From: Schlegelella_A sp963778525
GTDB taxonomy: Bacteria > Pseudomonadota > Gammaproteobacteria > Burkholderiales > Burkholderiaceae_C
Length of the DNA: 64,000 nucleotides
Assembly: GCA_963778525.1 (NCBI GenBank)
Contig: CAVZUJ010000009.1
Span: forward strand, 806,001-870,000
Direction of reading: 5' to 3'
Numbering within the stretch: position 1 is the first letter of the stretch; each line of letters opens with the position of its first letter. Below are positions 37,516-45,378 of the stretch, one piece after another. The position numbers and the translations under genes were made by a program. Below the pieces are notes generated by a model. The model was not told the origin of the DNA, made no database searches, and saw only the letters and a list, made by a program, of their open reading frames with translations.

Positions 37516-38190
37516 ATGTGGACAAGACGTCTTCGTATCTTCGCGCCGTGTGCCCTGACGCTGGCGCTGGCAGCCTGCGCGGGTGCCAACGGCACCCGCG
37601 ACAGGCAGGAGGCACCGATTGCAATGAACCTGGAACAAACCAAGACAGCGTTGACCGGCGAATGGATCAGTCTCGCTCCGGAGATCCGTCCGAGTGCAAG
37701 CAAGAACCCCGACGGCAGCTTGAAGCCGTTCTACCTGAAGCGGGAGTTCAGGTACCTGGGCGAGGATCGCTTCGAACTCACGATCGTCAACTCGGCCGAC
37801 CCGAACGGCGCGATTGCACTGGCGCGCATCTTCATCCGCGGTCACATGCTTTGGCGCGGGGCGCACCCGATTGCCACCGGCGCGCAGAAGGTCGACTTCA
37901 TTGCCGATGAGGCCTACGAAGTGACGCCGCTGATCCAGGGTTTTGCCGATCTGCTCAACCAGGTGGCAACTCAAGGTTTCGGCAAGTGGCAGGTTGGCCA
38001 GACGCAGAGCATCTTCGACAAGGCCTTCGTGCCGTTTGGGCTGGTCGAAGGCAAGAACTTCATGGAGTTCGATCTCGTCTACCTGAGCCACGACATGCTG
38101 TTCTGGGGCGCGCGCAACGTCGATGGGCGCGGCTTCGACAAGGAAGAGAACCGGCCGACAAACCTGCAGATCCCACTGGTGCGCAAGTAG
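37516..38190 (+). CDS. Lipoprotein of unknown function
   Basis: A 224-residue protein with a lipoprotein signal (MWTRRLRIFAPCALTLALAAC; Cys21). The mature part contains TGEWISLAPEIRP, then YLKREFRYLGEDRFELTIVN, and ends NFMEFDLVYLSHDMLFWGARN. The pattern of a 'GEW' start followed by a reporter of a 'flow' of beta strands faintly resembles APCDD1-type domains, but I would not assign it on that basis. It is preceded by the divergent AraC gene. Confidence 0.7.
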   Translation: MWTRRLRIFAPCALTLALAACAGANGTRDRQEAPIAMNLEQTKTALTGEWISLAPEIRPSASKNPDGSLKPFYLKREFRYLGEDRFELTIVNSADPNGAIALARIFIRGHMLWRGAHPIATGAQKVDFIADEAYEVTPLIQGFADLLNQVATQGFGKWQVGQTQSIFDKAFVPFGLVEGKNFMEFDLVYLSHDMLFWGARNVDGRGFDKEENRPTNLQIPLVRK

Positions 38191-38352
38191 TGCCGACAGT
38201 GCCGGGCGCAGCGTTGGTTTCGTCGCAACGGATGGAGCCGAAGTCGCGACCGCCTAAAACGGACGGTCGAGAGCGCCCGCTGCTGGCCGACAGCAGTTCG
38301 CGTGCCAAACGATTACCCTAGAGCTCCTGCAGCAGCCACGAAAGGAGGTGAT

Positions 38353-38397
38353 ATGTCTTCAATCTCTAGGTCCGGGGCGGATCCCTACATGATGTAG
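38353..38397 (+). CDS. 14-residue micro-ORF with a perfect Shine-Dalgarno sequence
   Basis: The ORF reads MSSISRSGADPYMM and ends at TAG. Its ribosome site GAAAGGAGGTGAT (from 38340) pairs without a mismatch to the 16S rRNA 3' end, far better than any other site seen in this window; GGAGG ends 4 nt before the ATG. It lies alone between two convergent genes and is followed 19 nt later by a very stable hairpin. It could encode a leader or signalling peptide, a peptide-product precursor, or an attenuator. No family is recognised and expression is not proven. Confidence 0.5.
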   Translation: MSSISRSGADPYMM

Positions 38398-38416
38398 TTG
38401 GTTCTGTAGCCAGACC

Positions 38417-38452
38417 CGCGGGCGCTCCACACCATGGGTGGGAGCGCCCGCG
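38417..38452 (+). terminator. Strong GC-rich hairpin after the micro-ORF
   Basis: Positions 38417-38428 pair with 38441-38452 over 12 bp without mismatch. After one bulged A, four more pairs (30-33 with 37-40) close a 3-nt loop. There is no U-tract downstream, so it may be a factor-dependent terminator, an RNA-stabilising 3' end or an attenuator, serving either strand. Confidence 0.55.
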
Positions 38453-38468
38453 TCACGTGGGGACATGC

Positions 38469-39334
38469 CTACCGGGAGGCTTTGACAGCAGCCGTCTTCA
38501 TCAAGCCCAGCAGTTCGTCCCTGACGTCATGGCGAGAACCGGCACCCGTTGCCCACTGATCCGTTGGAATCGCGGCAACGGCATAGACGACGATGGACAC
38601 GCCTCGAGTCGCGTCAGGCCAGCATGCAAAGTAGCCGTCCAGGGTCACTTCGTGAAACGAGCGGAGCCCGCGCGGCCAGGACGATTTCGCCGGCATTCCG
38701 ACCAACATGGCCAGCGGTCTGTCTGCGCTTTCGCTGAGGTCGCTGTGACTGCGCATGGAGCCGTGCCACAACTCGACGGTGCGACCGTCGACGACGATGC
38801 TTCCCATGCTCGAAGGGGGCGCCGATTCGGCGCAGCGGCTGCGGGGTCGCCCATCGCAGCGAGCCAGGAGCGTTGATCGAGCTCCGTCACCTGCCTGGCC
38901 CACGCCGGCAAGTCCTCCGGCATCGTGCCGTCGCGCCGTTTCGTCACGTAGCCTCCGACCCACGCCTGATAGTAGGGAGAGGCCGGGTTGGATCGCTCGC
39001 TGTAGGACCGGAACAGATTGGCCGGACCGGCGAAGGTGTAGTAGTTGACTCCTTCGGCGCCGATGACCTGCCACATCGGATTCATGACGTTCTTCAACGG
39101 CGCCACAAAAGGCGGCGGAGGCTTCGCGAAAACGATCCGGACGCCGTCTGCCTTCTCCTGCGCCAGGAGCTCGCTGTCGCGATCGAGGACGACTCGCGCA
39201 ATGTCGAGCAAAAGCGTGCGACGCAGCACGTAGCCGGCGCCGACGACGAGAAGCAGCGTCGCGGCAAGGATGCCGAGCCTTCTTGCCCACCGCCTCGAAG
39301 CGGATTCACGACGGCTGGCTGGGTCGGCGGCCAT
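38469..39334 (-). CDS. Membrane-anchored protein of unknown function (one frameshift)
   Basis: About 286 residues after repair. The N-terminus is Arg-rich, then a membrane helix (LGILAATLLLVVGAGYVL), then an outward-facing domain with NVMNPMWQVIGAEGVNYYTFAGPA and PASPYYQAWVGGYV. Near 38845 the frame changes, and GSIVVDGRTVELWHGSMRSHSDL leads to the C-terminus ending at 38469. No known motif; not an enzyme I can recognise. Confidence 0.6.
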
Positions 39335-39397
39335 GGGTCAGTCTACGCGTGCACGCGTGGAGCGCCTGCGCATCTGCGTAAGATGCCTTGGCGAATC

Positions 39398-40336
39398 ATG
39401 AGCACTCCGCCATCGAACACGCCCTATCCGATCGGCATCGCCGGCACGCCTTGGGGCGAGGCCGAGAAGAGCGCATGGCTGGCCCGCCAGCAAGTCAAGC
39501 GCAGCTACGCCGACGAAGTAGTGGCGCCGCTCGAGGCTCGCCTCTGCGCCCAGGCCGAGTCGTTCCAGTACGGTGCCCTGGACTATTCGTCTCTCGGCTT
39601 GGGCGCCTATCCGCTTTTCGCCGTGCGCAGCCGGACGTGGAATCCGGATCACCCGGTGGTGCTCGTCACGGGCGGCGTCCACGGCTATGAAACGAGCGGC
39701 GTGCAAGGCGCCTTGCAATGGCTGGAGAGCGAGTTCCATCGCCACGCCGGAGCGATCAACCTGCTCGTGCTGCCGTGCATCAGCCCGTGGGCTTACGAGA
39801 CCATCAATCGCTGGAATCCCCACGCGCTCGACCCGAATCGCCAGTTCAGGCAAGCCAGCCCCGCCGCCGAGTCGGCCCTGGCCATGGCGTGCGTGGCAGC
39901 GCACGGCGGGCACGTCGACGTGCATCTCGATCTGCACGAAACCACGGACACCGATAACAGCGAGTTCGGCCCCGCGAAGGCTGCGCGCGACGGCGCGGCC
40001 CTCGAGCAGCACGACATCCCCGACGGGTTTTATCTGGTAGGGGACAGTGAGCGACCCGAGCCCGCGTTCCAGCGTGCCCTGATCGACGCCGTGCGGCAAG
40101 TCACCCACATCGCCAAGCCGGACGAGCACGGCCGCATCATCGGCGCAGCGCTGCAGCAGGAAGGCGTGATCAATCTCGCCAAGCGCTCATCGGGTTTGTG
40201 CGGCGGCATGACGAGCGCGCGCTTCGTGACCACGACCGAGGTCTATCCCGACAGTCCCACGGCGAGCGCCGCCCAGTGCAACGAAGCCCAGGTCGCGGCG
40301 GTGCGGGCGGCGATCGAATTCATCAACGCGCGATAG
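39398..40336 (+). CDS. M14-family zinc carboxypeptidase-like protein
   Basis: The 312-residue cytoplasmic protein (no signal peptide) has the M14 zinc site: His95 and Glu98 in GGVHGYETSG, with the third ligand His in VDVHLDLHETTD (about 175). GLGAYPLFAVRSRTWNP precedes the site as in this family. FVTTTEVYPDSP near the end supplies the usual catalytic Glu region. The M14 branch includes peptidases and deacylases such as succinylglutamate desuccinylase-like enzymes, so the substrate is open. Confidence 0.83.
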   Translation: MSTPPSNTPYPIGIAGTPWGEAEKSAWLARQQVKRSYADEVVAPLEARLCAQAESFQYGALDYSSLGLGAYPLFAVRSRTWNPDHPVVLVTGGVHGYETSGVQGALQWLESEFHRHAGAINLLVLPCISPWAYETINRWNPHALDPNRQFRQASPAAESALAMACVAAHGGHVDVHLDLHETTDTDNSEFGPAKAARDGAALEQHDIPDGFYLVGDSERPEPAFQRALIDAVRQVTHIAKPDEHGRIIGAALQQEGVINLAKRSSGLCGGMTSARFVTTTEVYPDSPTASAAQCNEAQVAAVRAAIEFINAR

Positions 40337-40372
40337 CGAAGGAAGCTTCTTCGTGAAGCGCAAGGCCTCACG

Positions 40373-41557
40373 TCACGCGGTCGCGCCCTTGAGTTTCTTC
40401 GCCGCGCTGGTGTAGCCGCCAGCGCCGCCGTCGACGAAGTGCACATGCAGCCCTTCGTCGGCGGCGCGGACCAGGCACGTCATCAGCGCGGTATCCGAAA
40501 CGTGCAGGCCGTAGCGCAGCCCGTGCTCGGCGGCGCGCGCGTTCACGTAGCGCTCGATCTCGTCGACCCGCTCGAGCGCGCAGTCGACGACGAAGCACAG
40601 CGTGTCGTCGTGCTTGCAGAAGTCGGTATTCGAGATCACCTCGCGCCGGTAGCGCGCCGGATCGAAGCTGCCGATCGGGCGGCCGCGCGCGAGCACGATC
40701 TTCGCGAGCAGCGTCTCGGCGAGCACGCGCAGCGTCCACAGGGCGGTCGAGCCGCCGCGCCGCCGCGCGTGCACTTCGAGCATGAAGCTGCGCGGCGGCC
40801 AGCGTGCCTTCAGCGTCTCTTCGCGCACCGGCAGCGCCTGGCCCTCGGGCGCGGCGAGGGCGAGCACCTGGGCGTGGATCTCGCGCAGGTCGGCGGCGCC
40901 ATGGACGATCAGCGTGACCATCTTGCCGCGGGTCGAGCGCAATTCGTCCCAGCGGCACGACAAGCCCTCGAGGTCGACCGGCGCGCCATCGTCGAGCGCT
41001 GCCGGGATCTCGGACTCGGCCTGCAGCGCCGCGTCGCCGCGGCCCTTGATCGCGGCCTCGAGGCGCCCGACGCCACCGCCGAGGAAGACGCCGAAGCTGT
41101 TGCCCGGCGTCGGCTCGTAGCGGGCGACGGCGACCTCGCTGCCGAGCCGCCGCAGCGCCGCGACCGAGACGAGACCGACGCGCAGCGCGAGCCCGAAGTC
41201 GCGTGCCGCCATCGCCCGCACGCGCGCGAGCTCGCGACGCGCGCCCGCCACGAACTCCGGCGGCACCATCACCACCGCGCCGTCGCCGCCGAACAGGAAC
41301 GGGATCGCGGTCGGCGCACAGAGGTTGCGCAACGCGGCGATGGCGGTCGCGGCGACGAAGTTGACCGTCTTGTGCCGGCCGTCGGCGATGGCCTGGGTCG
41401 AGTCGACGACATCGGTGACGACCAGCGCCCAGTCGTCGGGTGCGCGCCGGTAGTGCGCCGCATCGAAGGTCTGCGGCGCGCTCGCCAGCGGTGGCAACTC
41501 GGCGAAGAAGGCGAGCGTTGCGCTGCCGCCGGAGGGCGGCGTCATCTTTGCGTCCAA
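40373..41557 (-). CDS. DUF3095 family protein with class III cyclase-like N-terminus
   Basis: The 394-residue protein matches DUF3095: DDWALVVTDVVDSTQAIADGR near residue 40, then AIPFLFGGDGAVVMVPPEFV near 85, and YEPTPGNSFGVFLGGGV. The TDVVDST and GGDGAVV motifs resemble the metal- and nucleotide-binding strands of class III adenylate cyclases (compare FTDIVGAT and NAGDGFLATF in the neighbouring fusion protein). The C-terminal 150 residues form a second domain of unknown role. It is divergent from that fusion. Cyclase activity is only a hypothesis. Confidence 0.8.
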   Translation of the reverse strand: MDAKMTPPSGGSATLAFFAELPPLASAPQTFDAAHYRRAPDDWALVVTDVVDSTQAIADGRHKTVNFVAATAIAALRNLCAPTAIPFLFGGDGAVVMVPPEFVAGARRELARVRAMAARDFGLALRVGLVSVAALRRLGSEVAVARYEPTPGNSFGVFLGGGVGRLEAAIKGRGDAALQAESEIPAALDDGAPVDLEGLSCRWDELRSTRGKMVTLIVHGAADLREIHAQVLALAAPEGQALPVREETLKARWPPRSFMLEVHARRRGGSTALWTLRVLAETLLAKIVLARGRPIGSFDPARYRREVISNTDFCKHDDTLCFVVDCALERVDEIERYVNARAAEHGLRYGLHVSDTALMTCLVRAADEGLHVHFVDGGAGGYTSAAKKLKGATA

Positions 41558-41768
41558 GGGATGGCGTCGATCACGATGGGGATCCGCCCATCATGCGGCC
41601 CGGCGCCAGCCGCTGCAATCCGGATCGACAGGAGCCGGTCGGTCGCCGTGCCAACGCGGGCGCGCCCCGGTGTCGGCGCATGGGTTGTGGCATGCTCGCC
41701 GCAGCGAATTCGCACCGCGGTGCGAAGACAGTCTGTCCACGCGCCGGCGCGGCAGACGAAGGGGCGTC

Positions 41769-43094
41769 ATGCTTCCCGAGACCCGATATGCGAAGAACGG
41801 CGATACCAACATCGCCTACCAGGTCGTGGGCCACGGTCCACGCGACCTGGTGGTCGTTCCCGGCTGGGTATCGAACATCGACGTGTTCTGGGAGGAGCCG
41901 TCGTTCGCCCGGCTGCTGACGCGCCTGGCCTCGTTCTCCCGCCTGATCATCTTCGACAAGCGTGGCACCGGCCTGTCCGACCGGGGCAGCCACATGCCCA
42001 GCCTCGAAGTGCGCATGGACGACGTGCGCGCGGTGATGGACGCCGCCGGCTCGCAGCAGGCGGCATTGTTCGGCTACTCCGAGGGCGCACCGATGTGCGC
42101 CCTCTTCGCCGCCACTTATCCCGAGCGCGCTACCGCGCTCATCATGAGCGGCGGCTTCGCGCGACGCACGGTGGCGCCCGACTACCCCTGGGGCGTGACG
42201 GTCGAGCATCTCCAGGCCTTCATCGAGCAGATCGAACGGGAATGGGGCGGCCCGGTGGGCATCGAGGCCCGCGCTCCCAGCATGGCGCACGACCCGCGCT
42301 ATCGCCAATGGTGGGCGCGCTGGTTGCGATCGAGCGCGAGCCCGGCGGCGGCGGCGATGGTGATTCGGCTCAACGGCGAGATCGACATCCGCCATGTCCT
42401 GCCTGCCGTGCGGGTGCCGACATTGGTCCTGCACAGCGTGAACGACCGCGTCACCGACGTCGGCGCGAGCCGCTACATGGCCGAGCGCATTCCGGGCGCG
42501 AAGCTCGTCGAGCTCGACGGCATCGATCACGTCCCCTGGGGCTGTGACGCCGATCGGATTGCCGACGAGATCGAAGACTTCCTGACCGGCGCGCGGCGCG
42601 CTGCCGAGTCGGACCGGGTCTTGGCCACGGTGCTGTTCACCGACATCGTGGGCGCCACCGAAAAGGCGGCGAGCCTCGGCGATCGCGGCTGGCACGACCT
42701 TCTCGACAGCCACCACGCGTTGATTCGCAGCGAGCTGGTGCGCTTTCGCGGGCGTGAGATCGACAACGCGGGCGACGGCTTCCTGGCCACTTTCGACGGC
42801 CCGGCGCGCGCCGTGCGCTGTGCCTGCGCGATCTCCAACGGCGTGCGTGCCCTCGGACTGGAGATCCGCGCCGGCCTGCACACCGGCGAGTGCGAATTGA
42901 TGGGGGACAAGCTGGGCGGCATCGCGGTGCACACCGGCGCACGCGTCGCGGCCCGGGCCAATCGGGGCGAAGTGCTCGTGTCGAGCACCGTCAAGGACCT
43001 GGTGGCGGGCTCGGGCCTGTCGTTCGAGAATCGCGGCGTCCAGGAGCTCAAGGGCATCCCGGGCGAGTGGCGGCTGTTCGCGGTCGCGCACTGA
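41769..43094 (+). CDS. Alpha/beta hydrolase fused to a class III adenylate/guanylate cyclase
   Basis: A 441-residue two-domain protein. Residues 1-275 are an alpha/beta hydrolase: LFGYSEGAPM holds the nucleophile Ser, and the acid and His lie in LHSVNDRVTD and DGIDHVPWG. Residues 280-441 are a cyclase catalytic domain: VLATVLFTDIVGATEKAASLGD has the first metal Asp and REIDNAGDGFLATFDGPARAV the second, followed by IRAGLHTGECELMG. Such fusions are common in Burkholderiales and actinobacteria. It may make cAMP in response to a ligand of the hydrolase domain (inference). A P450 gene follows 57 nt later. Confidence 0.87.
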   Translation: MLPETRYAKNGDTNIAYQVVGHGPRDLVVVPGWVSNIDVFWEEPSFARLLTRLASFSRLIIFDKRGTGLSDRGSHMPSLEVRMDDVRAVMDAAGSQQAALFGYSEGAPMCALFAATYPERATALIMSGGFARRTVAPDYPWGVTVEHLQAFIEQIEREWGGPVGIEARAPSMAHDPRYRQWWARWLRSSASPAAAAMVIRLNGEIDIRHVLPAVRVPTLVLHSVNDRVTDVGASRYMAERIPGAKLVELDGIDHVPWGCDADRIADEIEDFLTGARRAAESDRVLATVLFTDIVGATEKAASLGDRGWHDLLDSHHALIRSELVRFRGREIDNAGDGFLATFDGPARAVRCACAISNGVRALGLEIRAGLHTGECELMGDKLGGIAVHTGARVAARANRGEVLVSSTVKDLVAGSGLSFENRGVQELKGIPGEWRLFAVAH

Positions 43095-43151
43095 GCCCGG
43101 CGAGCGTTTTTCGCGCAGCTCTTGAATCAACAGGCGAAAGAAGGAGACTTC

Positions 43152-44483
43152 ATGGCGGCCGGCACAAATCCACCTCCGCCCGGCAGCGACGGCCTGCCGC
43201 TGCTCGGCGAGACGCTCGCCTTCGCGAGCAATCCGTTCGCTTTCATCCACCAGCGCCGCACGCGCTTCGGCGACGTCTTTCGAACCAGCATCCTCGGCCG
43301 CCCGACCGTCTTCCTCAGCGGGCCCAGGCATGTCGGCACCTGGCTCGACCCGTCGAAGGTGCAACGCGAGGGCGCGATGCCCGCCAATCTGCTGGCGCTC
43401 TTCGGCGGCCACAGCGACATCGTTCCGCTTCTCGACGGCGAGGCGCACGCGCGGCGCAAGCGCAGCCTGCTGGCGGCGTTTTCGCCCGAGGCGGTCGCGA
43501 GCTACATGCCGGGCCTGCAGCGCCGGATCGACACGTTGCTCGGCAAGTGGCTGGCGCAGGGCCAGGGGCCGGTGACGGCCGAGCTGAAGACCTTGGCGAT
43601 CGAATCGCTGGCCGGCGCGATCATGGGCATCGAGCCGGGAGAAGAGCTGACCCGCCTGCTTGCCGACAACGCGATCCTCGCGAAAGCGTTCCTGGCCCTG
43701 CCGATCAACCTGCCCGGCACCGCTTACACGAAGGGATTGCAGGCGCGCGACCGGATCCTCGCGCTGCTCGAGGGCGTCGTGCGCCGGCATGTCGATTCGC
43801 CGCCGGCAGCGCCCGATGGCCTCGCGCGCATCCTGGCCGCGGCTGAAGCGGCAGGTGCGCCGCTCGACCCCAGGACGGCCGCCTGCGAGATGCATCACTT
43901 CCTGCTCGCGGGGATGATCGTCTATGCCGAGCTGGCAGCGACGCTGCGCGTGCTGCGCGAGCACCCGCCGGTGCGCGAGCGCCTGCGGGCCGAGGTGCTC
44001 GCCCACGCTGCCTCGGGGCCCGTCGGTCCGGCCCAGCTGCGCGCGATGCCGTACCTGATGCAGGTCGTCGACGAGGTCAAGCGCACCTGCCCGAACGTGC
44101 CCCTGAGCTTCGGCTGCGCGAAAAGCGCCATCGATGTCGCCGGCTACACCATCCCGCAGGGCCATCTGGTGATGATGGCGGTGTACGAGAGCAACGTCGA
44201 TCCGATCTTCACGGCGCCGGAGAAATTCGACCCCGAGCGCTTCTCGGCCGAGCGCGACGAGAAGAATCGCGCGCCCGACGCGTTCGCGCCGCAGGGCGCG
44301 GGCGCGCTCACGGGCCACAAGTGCGCCGGCTACGACTTCGCGACGGTGATGATGCAGCTCTTCGCCGTGCTTGCGTTGCGAACGGCGACCTGGGACTTGC
44401 CCGAGCAGGACCTGTCGCTCAAGTGGGTCGTCCCGCCCGAGCACAAGAGCGGGCTCGTGGTGCGCTGGGCCAAGGCGAAGTAG
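43152..44483 (+). CDS. Cytochrome P450 with atypical I-helix
   Basis: The 443-residue soluble P450 begins PPPGSDGLPLLGETLAFASNP, as in CYP120/CYP26-like enzymes. Haem-ligand Cys391 sits in GALTGHKCAGYDFA and the ExxR motif in VVDEVKRTCP. The I-helix reads LLAGMIVYAELAATL, lacking the usual acid-Thr pair (AGxET), so oxygen activation may differ, for example peroxide use or substrate-assisted chemistry. AGGAG lies upstream of the ATG. It follows the hydrolase-cyclase gene in the same direction. The substrate is unknown; the family often acts on isoprenoids or retinoids. Confidence 0.88.
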   Translation: MAAGTNPPPPGSDGLPLLGETLAFASNPFAFIHQRRTRFGDVFRTSILGRPTVFLSGPRHVGTWLDPSKVQREGAMPANLLALFGGHSDIVPLLDGEAHARRKRSLLAAFSPEAVASYMPGLQRRIDTLLGKWLAQGQGPVTAELKTLAIESLAGAIMGIEPGEELTRLLADNAILAKAFLALPINLPGTAYTKGLQARDRILALLEGVVRRHVDSPPAAPDGLARILAAAEAAGAPLDPRTAACEMHHFLLAGMIVYAELAATLRVLREHPPVRERLRAEVLAHAASGPVGPAQLRAMPYLMQVVDEVKRTCPNVPLSFGCAKSAIDVAGYTIPQGHLVMMAVYESNVDPIFTAPEKFDPERFSAERDEKNRAPDAFAPQGAGALTGHKCAGYDFATVMMQLFAVLALRTATWDLPEQDLSLKWVVPPEHKSGLVVRWAKAK

Positions 44484-44489
44484 GGGACC

Positions 44490-45284
44490 TCAGGACGCGT
44501 CCGAGATCGTCTTGTACTTCTTCAGCAGCTCGATGTCCTTCTTCACCTGCTCGGCGACCTCGTCGTCCTTCTTCGGCAGCGATGAATCCGCCCACTGCTT
44601 CTTGGCGATGCCCATCGGAACGGCGTAGCGGGTCAGGACGGTCGGATCGCTCTTCGAGGCCATCGCGATCTGTGCACCGATGCCGCGCAAGTCTTCCTTC
44701 CAGAAGGTGTTGTAGTCGGCCAGCTTGGGCGGCTTCGACTTGAAGCCGTTCGCCTTCGACGATGCGGTGTCGATCATCGTCTTCAGCTTCTTGCCGGCCT
44801 CGGCCCACATCTTCTCGGTCTTCACCTGGGCGTCGATCATGTCCTGCAGGTAGCGCTGGTTCGGCGTGCTGACCGTGCCCCAGGCGACCGCGTAGGTGAA
44901 CTTGTTGGCGTCGTTCGCCATCAGGGTCAGGACGGGCGAGAACTTCTTGAGCTTGTCGTCCTTGTCGAAGTCCCCGGCCTTCTTCTTCAGCGTCTGCGAC
45001 AGCTCGTAGAAGACCATCTCCAGCTTCTTGAACTGCGGCTGGTATTTGCGCAGGTAGTCGTCCTGCAGCTGCTTGAGGCCCTTCGCGTCGAAGGTCTTGT
45101 TCAACACGAGCGGCGCCACGTTCAGTGTCGCGAAGGGCGCTGCGGCAAAGGCCTTGGCGGCGGTCTGAAGCTCCTCGGTGACGCCGGTCTTGACCTTGCT
45201 GATCCGGGCGATCACGCCCTTGGCCTTGTCCCAGGATGCGGTGGTGAGGCTCTTCGGATAGGGGGGCGGGGTGACGGTAGGCAC
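44490..45284 (-). CDS. Lysine-rich hypothetical protein
   Basis: A 264-residue protein from GTG 45284; AAAGG lies 12 nt upstream, and a longer frame with an Ala-rich start is less likely. It is soluble, rich in Lys and Ala and mostly helical, without signal peptide or membrane segments (for example LKQLQDDYLRKYQPQFKKLEMV, DIELLKKYKTISDAS at the end). No family is recognised. Convergent with the P450 gene, whose stop is 6 nt away. Confidence 0.65.
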   Translation of the reverse strand: MPTVTPPPYPKSLTTASWDKAKGVIARISKVKTGVTEELQTAAKAFAAAPFATLNVAPLVLNKTFDAKGLKQLQDDYLRKYQPQFKKLEMVFYELSQTLKKKAGDFDKDDKLKKFSPVLTLMANDANKFTYAVAWGTVSTPNQRYLQDMIDAQVKTEKMWAEAGKKLKTMIDTASSKANGFKSKPPKLADYNTFWKEDLRGIGAQIAMASKSDPTVLTRYAVPMGIAKKQWADSSLPKKDDEVAEQVKKDIELLKKYKTISDAS

Positions 45285-45378
45285 GAGCGATGACCTTTCT
45301 GCGGCAGCGGATGCTGCCGAAGGCCGGCAGTGCAACATGCTAAGCACGCGCTCCTCGCCAGCGGGTCAGGGTCATGCC

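Noticed and set aside
38280..38296. CTGCTG-GCCGA-CAGCAG hairpin after the lipoprotein gene
   Set aside because: Six base pairs without a U-tract, 90 nt after the stop; not convincing as a terminator.
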